Below are positions 16,139-24,125 of a DNA stretch of 34,976 nucleotides, piece by piece (the stretch's first letter is position 1; each line of letters begins with the position of its first letter). The notes under the pieces are model-generated. The model was not told where the DNA came from, did no database searches, and worked only from the letters and a program-made list of their open reading frames with translations. The stretch covers positions 1 to 34,976 of the forward strand of contig CALUOH010000017.1 in the NCBI GenBank assembly GCA_944322025.1, given 5' to 3'. Origin of the DNA: an uncultured Bacteroidales bacterium. GTDB lineage: Bacteria; Bacteroidota; Bacteroidia; Bacteroidales; Paludibacteraceae. Both the position numbers and the translations under genes were made by a program.

Positions 16139-17365
16139 ATGACAGAGGTAAAGACAGAGATATACGAAGAGAATGCCGTGTTGGTAGGCATCATCACCCC
16201 GCAACAGACAGAGGCCAAGGCGCGCGAATACATAGACGAGCTGGCGTTTCTTGCCGACACGGCGGGGGCGCACTGTATCAGGACTTTTTTCCAGAAACTT
16301 GACCACGCCAACTCGCGCACATTCGTGGGCGAGGGCAAATTGCAGGAAATCAAGGCGTACATCACTGACATGGAGGAGGGCGACACGCCTGTCGGCATGG
16401 TCATCTTCGACGACGAACTATCGCCGCTCCAGCTGCGCAACATAGAAAAAGCCCTCGGGGTCAAGATACTCGACCGCACGAACCTCATACTCGACATCTT
16501 CGCCAAGCGCGCACAGACGGCATCGGCCAAGACGCAGGTGGAACTCGCGCAGTACCAGTACCTTCTGCCAAGGCTGACGCGTATGTGGACACACCTCGAA
16601 CGCCAGCGCGGCGGTATAGGTATGCGCGGCCCGGGAGAGACGCAGATAGAGACCGACCGCCGCATAATCCTCGACAAGATTTCACTGCTCAAGACGAAAC
16701 TCGCGGCGATAGACCGGCAGATGGCCACACAGAGGCAGAACAGGGGGAAGATGGTACGCGTGGCTCTCGTCGGCTACACCAATGTAGGCAAGTCGACATT
16801 GATGAACCTGCTCTCGAAATCAGACGTGTTCGCCGAGAACAAGCTCTTCGCCACTCTCGACACCACAGTACGCAAGGTCATAGTAGACAACCTGCCGTTC
16901 CTCATGTCTGACACCGTGGGCTTCATACGCAAACTGCCCACCCACCTCATCGAATCGTTCAAAAGCACGCTCGACGAAGTGCGCGAGGCCGACCTGCTCG
17001 TGCACATAGTGGACATCTCCCACCCCAACTTTGAGGAACAGTATGAGGTAGTAAACAAGACTCTGCGCGAAGTTTGCGGATGCGAGAAGCCGATGATATT
17101 AGTGTTCAACAAGATAGACGCTTTCACATACACCCCGAAAGAGGAGGACGACCTCTCACCCATGCGGCGCGAGAACTACAGCCTCGACGACCTGCGCAAG
17201 ACATGGATGCAGAATATGTACGACAACTGCATCTTTATCTCCGCCAAGAACAAAGAGAACATCGACGAGTTGAAGCAGATGCTCTACGACAAAGTGAAAG
17301 AGATACACGTGAAGCGTTTCCCGTACAACGATTTCCTCTTCCAGAAATATGACGTTGAAGAATAG
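16139..17365 (+). CDS. hflX: Ribosome-associated GTPase HflX
   Basis: The 408-residue GTPase binds the large ribosomal subunit and rescues stalled or stressed ribosomes. An N-terminal HflX domain (AVLVGIITP, GEGKLQEIKAYI, DRTNLILDIFAKRA, and the GGIGMRGPGETQIETDRR linker) is followed by a G domain. Its G1 is GYTNVGKST, the G3 region is DTVGFIRKLPTHLIESF and G4 is NKID. The start at 16139 (MTEVKTEI) is chosen over an in-frame start at 16097 because the promoter box at 16090-16097 and a hairpin occupy that region. It overlaps the next gene by 17 bases, so the two are an operon. Confidence 0.96.
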   Translation: MTEVKTEIYEENAVLVGIITPQQTEAKAREYIDELAFLADTAGAHCIRTFFQKLDHANSRTFVGEGKLQEIKAYITDMEEGDTPVGMVIFDDELSPLQLRNIEKALGVKILDRTNLILDIFAKRAQTASAKTQVELAQYQYLLPRLTRMWTHLERQRGGIGMRGPGETQIETDRRIILDKISLLKTKLAAIDRQMATQRQNRGKMVRVALVGYTNVGKSTLMNLLSKSDVFAENKLFATLDTTVRKVIVDNLPFLMSDTVGFIRKLPTHLIESFKSTLDEVREADLLVHIVDISHPNFEEQYEVVNKTLREVCGCEKPMILVFNKIDAFTYTPKEEDDLSPMRRENYSLDDLRKTWMQNMYDNCIFISAKNKENIDELKQMLYDKVKEIHVKRFPYNDFLFQKYDVEE

Positions 17366-18998
17366 ACTGCACATCGCGCCGCTCATCTTCGTGCTGCTCA
17401 TGTCCATCGTCCCCGTGCGCTCGTCCGCACAGGCCATTGACGACAGCGACGACATGGAGGTGAACGACAGTGAAATAGAGATGTGGCTCAGAACCTATGC
17501 CATAGACTCTACCGTCGAACGGACGATGAGCATCACCACACCCCTGCTACGCAACATGCCGAAGCAGGACACGCTGCCGGCAGCAGACTCGCTGCTCACC
17601 GACACCCTGAGCATCGACACATTGCCTCCGTGCGACAGCCTTACCGTGCAGCCCGCCCCCGCCGACACACTCGTCCCCGCCGACACCACTGTGCAGGACA
17701 CCGCCGCCGTCATTCATCTGGCAGACTCCATAACTTCCAGATACACAAAAGCGCAGGACAGCACCGCCAGTCGGCTGATACGCCCAAGGGCAAAAAGGAA
17801 GTCGTATCTCGACAAGATAAAAAAGCCCACGGCTGATGAGCTGATATCTTCGCTTGACACCATCGCCATACGCCGCGAAGCCATACTGGAGTCGTCACAC
17901 AACACGCTCTTCATGGACTGGGTGCTCTCCTATCCTGACCTCCCCGGCGTGACGGACTTCGACGGAAGCGACTCCACCATACAGGAACTCAGGACTGAAG
18001 CACGTGCCTACATACGCCAGACAGCCCCCGAACTGTACCGCTACCACAGCAGCGCACTGCCCGAATTCACAGACATCAAGGTTGACCACATAAACAGCCA
18101 GATACCTGAAAACCTGAAGCTGAAAGTGGAGAGCAAGCTCGACCGCAGCGCGATAGACATAGACATGCCAAAAGCCCCATTCTGGAAATACGGAGCGCAG
18201 TTCCAGTTGCAGGCCACGCAAAACTACATCTCCAAAAACTGGTACAACGGAGGAACAAGCACACTGAACGGGCTGGCCAACATAAATGCTTTCATTAACT
18301 ACAACAACAATAAGAACATCCAGTGGGACAACAAGCTCGAATGGAAGCTCGGGCTTAACAGTGCGGGCAGCGACACCCTGCGCAAGGTAAGGGTCAACGA
18401 AGACTTCCTGAAACTCAACTCAAAACTGGGAATAAAGGCATTCGGCACATTCTTCTACACAGCGGAAGCCGAATTTTCCACGCCGTTTTTCAATATGTTC
18501 AATGAGAACTCATACGAACGCACAGCATCGACGTTCTCGCCCATCCGCCTCTATCTTTCCGCCGGACTAGACTATAAGTACAAGGACAAGCTCTCGGTGT
18601 TCGTCTCGCCATTGTCATACAAGTTCGTCTATGTCATGGATACAACTGTCCACGAGGGTGTTGACCCCGCAAACAGCATAGCGCGCAAAGTCGGCATAAA
18701 GCCCGGGCAGAAAGACCTCAACCAGCTCGGAGGACTGGTGCGCGTCAACTTCAAGCACAAGTTCTCCGACCAGATAAACATAGAAACGAAGTTCTCTTTC
18801 TATACCAACTATGTCGGGGACATAAAGGGAGTGGAACTCGACTGGGAGATAATCGGCAACTTCATCATCAACCGTTTCCTATCCACAAAAATCACACTCC
18901 ACCCCCGATACGACAACACAATCGAGACCACAGACGGCACAAAGCCCAAGATACAGTTCTACGAACTCATAAGCCTCGGCTTCAACTACCAGATATAG
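17349..18998 (+). CDS. DUF3078 domain-containing envelope protein
   Basis: The 549-residue protein begins with a signal peptide (residues 1-28, ending RSSAQ). A low-complexity Asp/Thr/Pro-rich stretch follows at about 70-130, with many DTLP/ADT repeats. The C-terminal domain contains FWKYGAQFQLQATQNYISKNWYNGG and INYNNNKNIQWDNKLEWKLGLN, then alternating beta-barrel-like strands to the last residues, as in DUF3078 proteins of Bacteroidota. Function is not established. The gene starts inside the 3' end of hflX. It is probably exported to the periplasm or outer membrane; the barrel nature is inferred from strand patterns. Confidence 0.88.
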   Translation: MTLKNRLHIAPLIFVLLMSIVPVRSSAQAIDDSDDMEVNDSEIEMWLRTYAIDSTVERTMSITTPLLRNMPKQDTLPAADSLLTDTLSIDTLPPCDSLTVQPAPADTLVPADTTVQDTAAVIHLADSITSRYTKAQDSTASRLIRPRAKRKSYLDKIKKPTADELISSLDTIAIRREAILESSHNTLFMDWVLSYPDLPGVTDFDGSDSTIQELRTEARAYIRQTAPELYRYHSSALPEFTDIKVDHINSQIPENLKLKVESKLDRSAIDIDMPKAPFWKYGAQFQLQATQNYISKNWYNGGTSTLNGLANINAFINYNNNKNIQWDNKLEWKLGLNSAGSDTLRKVRVNEDFLKLNSKLGIKAFGTFFYTAEAEFSTPFFNMFNENSYERTASTFSPIRLYLSAGLDYKYKDKLSVFVSPLSYKFVYVMDTTVHEGVDPANSIARKVGIKPGQKDLNQLGGLVRVNFKHKFSDQINIETKFSFYTNYVGDIKGVELDWEIIGNFIINRFLSTKITLHPRYDNTIETTDGTKPKIQFYELISLGFNYQI

Positions 18999-19018
18999 TA
19001 TACCGGCGGGTCATGCCG

Positions 19019-19522
19019 TCACAGCCATCTGGACAGCTCCACATCGAGCCTCACCACCGCCACACCGTCCTGCGAACACCGCTTCATCTCCGCCGCCGTC
19101 TGCCCAAAGAGCGGATGCACCCACTCCGGGGCTACATCGCACAGCGGATAGAGCACAAAATTGCGCTCCTGCATCAGCGGGTGCGGCAGCGTGAGCCTTT
19201 CGGTCGAGAGCGTCATCCCGTCATAGTCTATCAGGTCAATATCTATAATACGGTCCTTATACCCGCCGTCTGTGCTCTTCGCCGTACGCCCCATACGCCG
19301 CTCTATCTCCTGCGTACAGTCGAGAAGTGCCTCAGGAGACAACCCGGTGCGGTACGTCAGCACTATATTCATAAACCTGTTTCCAGACTCAAATCCCCAA
19401 GCGTCAGAGCCGTACACCCCCGACACCGCCACGACTTCACCATATCTGCCAAGCTCACCAATCGCCCGCCTCAGATTGGCCGCACAGTCGCCAAGGTTAG
19501 TTCCCAATGCCAGTATTACCAT
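19019..19522 (-). CDS. folK: 2-amino-4-hydroxy-6-hydroxymethyldihydropteridine pyrophosphokinase
   Basis: This folate-pathway enzyme transfers pyrophosphate from ATP to 6-hydroxymethyl-dihydropterin in the cytosol. The 167-residue length and motifs fit: ILALGTNLGD at the N-terminus, NRFMNIVLTYRTGLSPEALL, then the signature KDRIIDIDLIDYD and LPHPLMQERNFVLYPL. The Arg and Asp residues of the DRxIDIDL block bind ATP and magnesium. It lies downstream of gcvH on the same strand, beyond that gene's terminator. I found no good promoter of its own, so read-through is likely. Confidence 0.95.
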   Translation of the reverse strand: MVILALGTNLGDCAANLRRAIGELGRYGEVVAVSGVYGSDAWGFESGNRFMNIVLTYRTGLSPEALLDCTQEIERRMGRTAKSTDGGYKDRIIDIDLIDYDGMTLSTERLTLPHPLMQERNFVLYPLCDVAPEWVHPLFGQTAAEMKRCSQDGVAVVRLDVELSRWL

Positions 19523-19547
19523 ACCATCAGCTATATTTTCTGAAACA

Positions 19548-19578
19548 CAAAAAAGGCAGTCCCCGACGGGAACTGCCT
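19548..19578 (-). terminator. Terminator of gcvH
   Basis: GGCAGT (19555-19560) and ACTGCC (19572-19577) form a stem extended by C/G pairs. On the minus strand it is followed by TTTTTTGTG. It lies between gcvH and folK and may act as an attenuator for folK. Confidence 0.8.
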
Positions 19579-19616
19579 ATGATTACATGAAACGCTTATC
19601 CTTTATCTCATTGCAT

Positions 19617-19994
19617 TTATGCGATGAACGCCTTGTAACCCTCAGCGTCCAGAAGGTTATCAAGCTCGGCAGCGTCAGCCACTGAAATCTTAATCATCCA
19701 TCCCTCGCCGTACGGGTCGTTGTTCACGAGTTCCGGCTTATCTTCGAGAGCGGCGTTCACTTCAAGTATCTCGCCGGTTACAGGCATCAGCAGGTCAGAC
19801 ACAGTCTTCACAGCCTCAATCGAGCCGAACATCTCTCCGGCATTGATTGTCTCGCCCTCTTTCTCGTTCTCTACAAACACTATCTCACCCAGTTCGCTCT
19901 GAGCGAAATCAGTAATGCCAACGTATGCGGTCTCGCCCTCTACGCGAATCCACTCGTGGTCTTTTGTGTACTTCAAATTGCTTGGTATATTCAT
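19617..19994 (-). CDS. gcvH: Glycine cleavage system H protein
   Basis: The 125-residue lipoyl carrier shuttles the aminomethyl intermediate of glycine between the P, T and L proteins. The lipoyl attachment lysine is Lys63 in [20 protein letters not shown]. The N-terminus ([24 protein letters not shown]) and the C-terminal [25 protein letters not shown] are canonical. The other glycine cleavage genes are not in this window. It has a perfect promoter and a clear terminator, so it is mostly a single-gene unit. Confidence 0.97.
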   Translation of the reverse strand: MNIPSNLKYTKDHEWIRVEGETAYVGITDFAQSELGEIVFVENEKEGETINAGEMFGSIEAVKTVSDLLMPVTGEILEVNAALEDKPELVNNDPYGEGWMIKISVADAAELDNLLDAEGYKAFIA

Positions 19995-20091
19995 TTCACT
20001 AAGGTATTAAGTTACTCCATTACGATATTGCTTTCCCTGCGCACGGATAGCGGATGCCTGATGCAGTGACAGACCGTCCCGTGCGACAGCG

Positions 20092-20122
20092 CAAAGATAG
20101 TACAAACTGCACACATGGCAAA
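20092..20122 (-). promoter_or_regulatory. Promoter of gcvH
   Basis: On the minus strand TTTG (20119-20122) is followed after 19 bases by TATCTTTG (20092-20099). Transcription would start near 20086, leaving a leader of about 92 nt before the ATG at 19994. Confidence 0.85.
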
Positions 20123-20240
20123 AGGAAAAGGCACTTTTATTTTTCTGCACACTGAGGCACACCCTCCGCTTAGCCCGTCCCCGCCGTCAGGAATACTGCT
20201 TCCGCGGCAAAGTCCTGCAAACCACCGACAGACCCGCCCC

Positions 20241-20744
20241 CTAATTCATCACCATAATCTCGTTGACGGACTGTACCACCCTGTACTCTTTCAGCGGATA
20301 CTGCGACGGTCCTGAGGTCGGCCATCCGTTCTGAAACCCTATGTTATACACCGTGCCGCACGAGTCGCACCGCGCAGTGCCGTCCATGCTGCACCTGATG
20401 CGGACATTCTCATGCAACTCATGCGGACAGCACAGGTCATAGGCCACAAAACGCCCGTCGAACGTATGGTATATCGCCACTCCCGAAAAGCCGTAACGCT
20501 CCCCGTAACGGTTGTTGTACAGCACCTCCTCCTGCCCGCTCCGGTTGACATGTATCCTGTTGTCCGCCATAGGGTATATCTCATAATACCCTCCGAGTAT
20601 ATCAAGGCAGATAGCCTCATTCATGAGATTGACGCTCATATAGACCGGCATATCGAGTACGGGGCTCTTCACATTGACCCTCTCGCACGCCCCCAGCACC
20701 AGGACAGCAAACGCTATGCACAACGCTCTCATCATAGCCCTCAT
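20241..20744 (-). CDS. Rieske-like lipoprotein with an incomplete cluster motif
   Basis: The 167-residue protein has a signal with a lipobox (VLGAC, Cys near residue 20). A C-terminal region is laid out like a Rieske domain: FDGRFVAYDLCCPHE gives the first Cys-x-His, and RCDSCGTVYN gives the second Cys-x2-C, followed by GPSQYPLKEYRV. In true Rieske centres the second pair is CxxCH; here Gly replaces His, so a normal [2Fe-2S] cluster with two histidine ligands cannot form. Similar envelope proteins occur in Bacteroidota, but I know no function for them. The start overlaps the murF stop by four bases (ATGA), indicating translational coupling to murF. Confidence 0.75.
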   Translation of the reverse strand: MRAMMRALCIAFAVLVLGACERVNVKSPVLDMPVYMSVNLMNEAICLDILGGYYEIYPMADNRIHVNRSGQEEVLYNNRYGERYGFSGVAIYHTFDGRFVAYDLCCPHELHENVRIRCSMDGTARCDSCGTVYNIGFQNGWPTSGPSQYPLKEYRVVQSVNEIMVMN

Positions 20745-22045
20745 AGCAAATCAGTTACCGACTGCAACCCCACGCCGTGCGACCCTTTCACCAGCACCAG
20801 CGCACCCTCTATCCTGTTCTCGGTCAGCCAACTGCGTAGCTGTCCCGCATCGGCGAACGTCCTGTACCCATACCCGTGTGCCGCGCGTGCGAACTCACTC
20901 CCCACGAACAGTGCATCGCTGAAACCGCCCTCGCGCACCATCTGCACCACCCGCTCATGCTCCTCTGCCGCGTGGTCTCCCAGTTCGAGCATATCGCCGA
21001 GTATCAGCACCTTACGCCTGCCCTCCATCATCCTGAAATTGTTTATCGCCGCCTCCATGCTTGTCGGATTGGCGTTGTACGCATCCACTATCAGCGTATT
21101 CCGCTCCGTCCGCTTCAGCTGTGAACGGTTGTTCGACGGCACATATTCCGACAGCGCGGCATCAATCTCTTCCGGGGCGACACCGTAGTGCAACCCCACG
21201 GCTATGGCGGCCATCATATTCTGCGCATTGTAAGCCCCGATGAAATGGGTCTCCACACAGTGCCGCCCGGCTGCGTCAGTCTGCCACGAAAGCGAGACGA
21301 ACGGCGAACACCCCTCGACATGCCCGTGCACATCGGCTTCGGCACAGTCCACTCCATAGGTCACGGGCTTATACCCTTCCAGCTTCGGCATCAGATACGG
21401 GTTGCCCGCATCGACGAATACCGTCCCGCCGCGCGACATCAGGCTCTCATAAAGCTCACACTTCGTGCGTATCACCCCCTCGAATGAGCCGAACCCTTCG
21501 AGATGCGCCCTGCCTACATTCGTTATAAGTCCTGCATCGGGCGAAGCTATCGCGGCCAACGCCCTTATCTCTCCCGGATGGTTAGCCCCCATCTCAACTA
21601 CCGCCACCTCATGCTCCTCACGCAGCCGCAGCAGTGTCAGCGGCACGCCGATATGGTTGTTCAGATTGCCCTCCGTGTAAAGCACATTGTACTTGCGCCC
21701 GAGCACGGCGGCCGTCAGTTCCTTCGTTGTCGTCTTGCCGTTTGTCCCCGTTATGCCTATCACCTTCACCCCTGTATTCACGCGGTGAATATGCGCCACA
21801 TGCTGCAATGCCGTAAGCACATCGTCCACAAGTATATAGCGTTCCGAGACGCAATACTCCGCCTCATCCACCACAGAATAGCTGCAACCGTTCTCCAACG
21901 CCTTGGCGGCGAAACGGTTGCCGTCAAACCTCTCCCCTTTCAGGGCAAAGAATATCGCCCCCTTCGGGCAGACGCGGCTGTCCGTAGTCACCGTCTGTCC
22001 ATTTTCGACAAACAGTCTGTAAATATCCTCATGTTGCATACGCAA
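20741..22045 (-). CDS. murF: UDP-N-acetylmuramoyl-tripeptide--D-alanyl-D-alanine ligase
   Basis: This cytosolic Mur ligase adds D-Ala-D-Ala to UDP-MurNAc-tripeptide, the last soluble step of peptidoglycan precursor synthesis. The 434 residues show the N-terminal MurF substrate domain (TTDSRVCPKGAIFFALKGERFDGN) and the ATP loop GITGTNGKTTTKE. They also show the central EGNLNNHIGVPLTLL and VVEMGANHPGEI segments, NRSQLKRTERNTLIVDAYNANP, and the C-terminal domain with LGDMLELG and LVKGSHGVGL. It is coupled to the Rieske-like lipoprotein gene. Upstream lies repeat copy 1, and no consensus promoter is visible there. Confidence 0.96.
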   Translation of the reverse strand: MRMQHEDIYRLFVENGQTVTTDSRVCPKGAIFFALKGERFDGNRFAAKALENGCSYSVVDEAEYCVSERYILVDDVLTALQHVAHIHRVNTGVKVIGITGTNGKTTTKELTAAVLGRKYNVLYTEGNLNNHIGVPLTLLRLREEHEVAVVEMGANHPGEIRALAAIASPDAGLITNVGRAHLEGFGSFEGVIRTKCELYESLMSRGGTVFVDAGNPYLMPKLEGYKPVTYGVDCAEADVHGHVEGCSPFVSLSWQTDAAGRHCVETHFIGAYNAQNMMAAIAVGLHYGVAPEEIDAALSEYVPSNNRSQLKRTERNTLIVDAYNANPTSMEAAINNFRMMEGRRKVLILGDMLELGDHAAEEHERVVQMVREGGFSDALFVGSEFARAAHGYGYRTFADAGQLRSWLTENRIEGALVLVKGSHGVGLQSVTDLL

Positions 22046-22050
22046 TTATT

Positions 22051-22370
22051 TAACGTCTGTTCAATATAACTCTTCCTGCATTTTCACACACACCTTCATA
22101 GTATCCAATACACCTTCCTTCTCCCGGCCACCATTCTCATTGTGTCCGCATCTCCTCCGTAATCTCTTGTAATACAAGGCATACCGTTACCCTTTCCTTA
22201 GCTCTCAGCTATCTCCTCCTTATCCTCTCCTTAGCGATTCAACATTCTTGCATCAATGTCGTGCTAAAACGTTCAAATCATAAACCCCATCGTCAGGATA
22301 CACATTATACACACTTCTCAAACTCCTCACCAATCCGAGGAGAGCCGTAGGCTTATATTGGCCTCCCGTC
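22051..22370 (+). repeat. Long direct repeat, copy 1
   Basis: About 320 bases resemble 27041-27372 in the same orientation. Shared blocks in order include GTTCAATATAAC, GTGTCCGCAT, CTCTTGTAATACA, CAGCTATCTCCTCC, TATCCTCTCCTTAGCGATTC, ACATTCTTGC, AAACGTTCAAATC, AAACCCCATCGTCA, GATACACATTATACA and AGGCTTATA. The early half is less conserved than the second half. It sits between murF and the four-gene cassette and contains no convincing gene. Confidence 0.88.
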
Positions 22371-22441
22371 AATCAATGATTATGGGAAATCATGTTGCCG
22401 CATATTTTCACGTCACTACTATACATTATTCTCACTACGCA

Positions 22442-22741
22442 CTAAGCAATTATTTCAACCGTCACTTCACAAGTGGCGTAGTCAAGAGGTAAAATGCCGG
22501 TACAGTAGGCCGGGTTATTTGCATCGAGCACAGTCGGTGGCACTACTGTGCCGAATATCATCACGCTCTGTTCGTCCGGCTGGAGACGTGCGGTAAGGTA
22601 GCCTTGCTTCCAATGGAGATAGCGTGAAAGCAACAGGTCGCCTCTGCGCAGTTTATTGACCGAGAACACCTGCGAGTCTACCGTTCTGTGTATATTACCG
22701 AAATCGGAAACCGTAGTTTCTTGAACAAGCCGCAATTTCAT
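22442..22741 (-). CDS. Small unrecognised protein of the cassette
   Basis: The protein is 99 residues from the ATG at 22741 (MKLRLVQETTVSDFGNIHR). The frame also opens with a TTG at 22762 that overlaps the previous stop. It is mostly predicted beta strand: VFSVNKLRRGDLLLSRYLHW, LTARLQPDEQSVMIFGTVVP and a final CEVTVEIIA. There is no signal peptide and no motif I recognise. It is the last gene of the four-gene minus-strand operon, 17 bases after the 224-residue gene, and lies next to repeat copy 1. A cytosolic partner or immunity-like role is only a guess from the context. Confidence 0.7.
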   Translation of the reverse strand: MKLRLVQETTVSDFGNIHRTVDSQVFSVNKLRRGDLLLSRYLHWKQGYLTARLQPDEQSVMIFGTVVPPTVLDANNPAYCTGILPLDYATCEVTVEIIA

Positions 22742-22758
22742 AGCCGTCCAATCCTCTG

Positions 22759-23433
22759 TCAATCAAACATCACCTCAGGATTCATCTCAGAAGGTGTGTG
22801 CCACTCAACCCCTTCAGCCGCAAGCGCATCTTTCAGGGCTTGCCAATACGCATGACAGAACCCTAAGCCACGAGGCTCATCGGTCAAATGGCGATAAGCC
22901 GCAGCTTCGGCGCGGTCTATAACATTCTCGAACTGTTCAGTCCACTCAACCGGGTCGTGAAGCTGATCCCCTTTGCCTTCAATCTTGTCAAATTCGCCTA
23001 AATCCGCGCACGCAATATTGTGTTGAAAACGCGCCAGCTCTGAACGGTAGACCTCCAATTGCCCGGCATCATAATCTTCTGTACCTTCGATTGCCATGAA
23101 GGCATTTATTGTCGCTTCGAGCAAACGCACCCGCAAACGGGGATGGTTTGCACACAACTCCAAAGTCCACGAACATACACGGTAACGCGTGACATAGTAT
23201 TCATCATGAGAATCAAGTGCTTCGGCTATCCTGATAATTTCATCTATCAGTCCTGCATTCTCGCTCGTGTCGTTCTGCTGCTTTACGGCTTCACCGCAAA
23301 TCAGGCAGTCGGCACACATCAGTTCGACAAGAGAATCGTAATCCTCATTGTTGTCATCGTGTTCAAGTTTGTCAATAACACTATCACGATAGGCATGAAT
23401 AGAACCTATCTCTTGAGGTATTTCCGGGAACAT
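22759..23433 (-). CDS. Unrecognised 224-residue helical protein of the cassette
   Basis: This is a soluble, acidic, mostly helical protein without signal peptide or membrane segment. A Cys cluster (C-x2-C-x2-C in MCADCLICGEAV, about residues 39-47) could bind a metal but may be chance. Later blocks include VCSWTLELCANHPRLRVRLLEATINAFMAIE and a conserved-looking C-terminus with CHAYWQALKDALAAEGVEWHTPSEMNP. I do not recognise the family. It follows the YwqG-like gene by 62 bases and precedes the small gene, so it is probably co-transcribed. Base composition is lower in G+C than the flanking core genes, as for the whole cassette. Confidence 0.75.
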   Translation of the reverse strand: MFPEIPQEIGSIHAYRDSVIDKLEHDDNNEDYDSLVELMCADCLICGEAVKQQNDTSENAGLIDEIIRIAEALDSHDEYYVTRYRVCSWTLELCANHPRLRVRLLEATINAFMAIEGTEDYDAGQLEVYRSELARFQHNIACADLGEFDKIEGKGDQLHDPVEWTEQFENVIDRAEAAAYRHLTDEPRGLGFCHAYWQALKDALAAEGVEWHTPSEMNPEVMFD

Positions 23434-23495
23434 AAGTCAATCATAACTAAGATAGACCGGCATTTTTATAAATGACCGCCTTATATCATATCACT

Positions 23496-24125
23496 TTATG
23501 TCGACAGCACTATGGCCTTGACATTTGAAAAGTCTAACCTGCGCAGTGCGGCAGGCGAAATGATGAAGTTCAGCACACCGCAGTCGTAAAAGTTGAGTGA
23601 CCCGGGGTAAACATCACACGAATCAAGCTGGAACAACAGTCTCCAGCCGTTGTACGGATAGTCCCAATCGCTCCACTCACGGTGTGTGGGGAATCCCGAC
23701 AATACATGTTCGGGCTCGCTGAGAGGCAACGGCTCGGGACTGAATGTTACCGTTTGAGCCAAAGGGGCAAAACGGCGCAGATTGCGACGGCGGAGCTTAG
23801 GAAAATCGCACTCCGGAGTATAAATAACTGTACACGCATCGGAATACGACATACATATCTCAGAATCTATGTCGGAACAGAAGAAATGCCCTATGTCCGC
23901 AAAAACAGAGAGCAGACCAGAGGACGGTAACCCATGACTTTTACTGTCATAACCATCACCCTGCAAGTTTCCAAGGTTGAACTGCCCTATGAATGTCTGA
24001 CGGCAATGCGGCAAAGCGACATTGGCGGGCAGATCAGGCATTCCCCATAAGTAGCTCGAAGCCGAAGGCAGAGCCGAAATATCCACAGGGACTGACGTTT
24101 TAATATAAACCGGCTTCAGTTTCAT
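23496..24125 (-). CDS. DUF1963/YwqG-like protein
   Basis: The 209-residue cytosolic protein shows the YwqG/DUF1963 pattern. SSYLWGMPDLPANVALP is followed by TFIGQFNLGNLQ, then LPSSGLLSVFADI, then WRLLFQLDSCD, and finally FYDCGVLNFIISPAALRRLDFSNVKAIV. These blocks and their order (proline-rich WG-x-P-D-L-P start, Q-I/F-N-L strand, L-x-x-G-L-L-x-F-F strand, LLFQLDS) are what I know of that family. YwqG-like proteins are often encoded near secreted toxin or effector genes, but their activity is not established. Its start overlaps the stop of the 942-residue gene by one base, so it is tightly coupled to that gene. Confidence 0.75.
   Translation of the reverse strand: MKLKPVYIKTSVPVDISALPSASSYLWGMPDLPANVALPHCRQTFIGQFNLGNLQGDGYDSKSHGLPSSGLLSVFADIGHFFCSDIDSEICMSYSDACTVIYTPECDFPKLRRRNLRRFAPLAQTVTFSPEPLPLSEPEHVLSGFPTHREWSDWDYPYNGWRLLFQLDSCDVYPGSLNFYDCGVLNFIISPAALRRLDFSNVKAIVLST

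Noticed and set aside
22742..22762. TTG start for the small cassette gene overlapping the previous stop
   Set aside because: An ATG only 21 bases later gives a plausible start; the extra seven residues add nothing recognisable.
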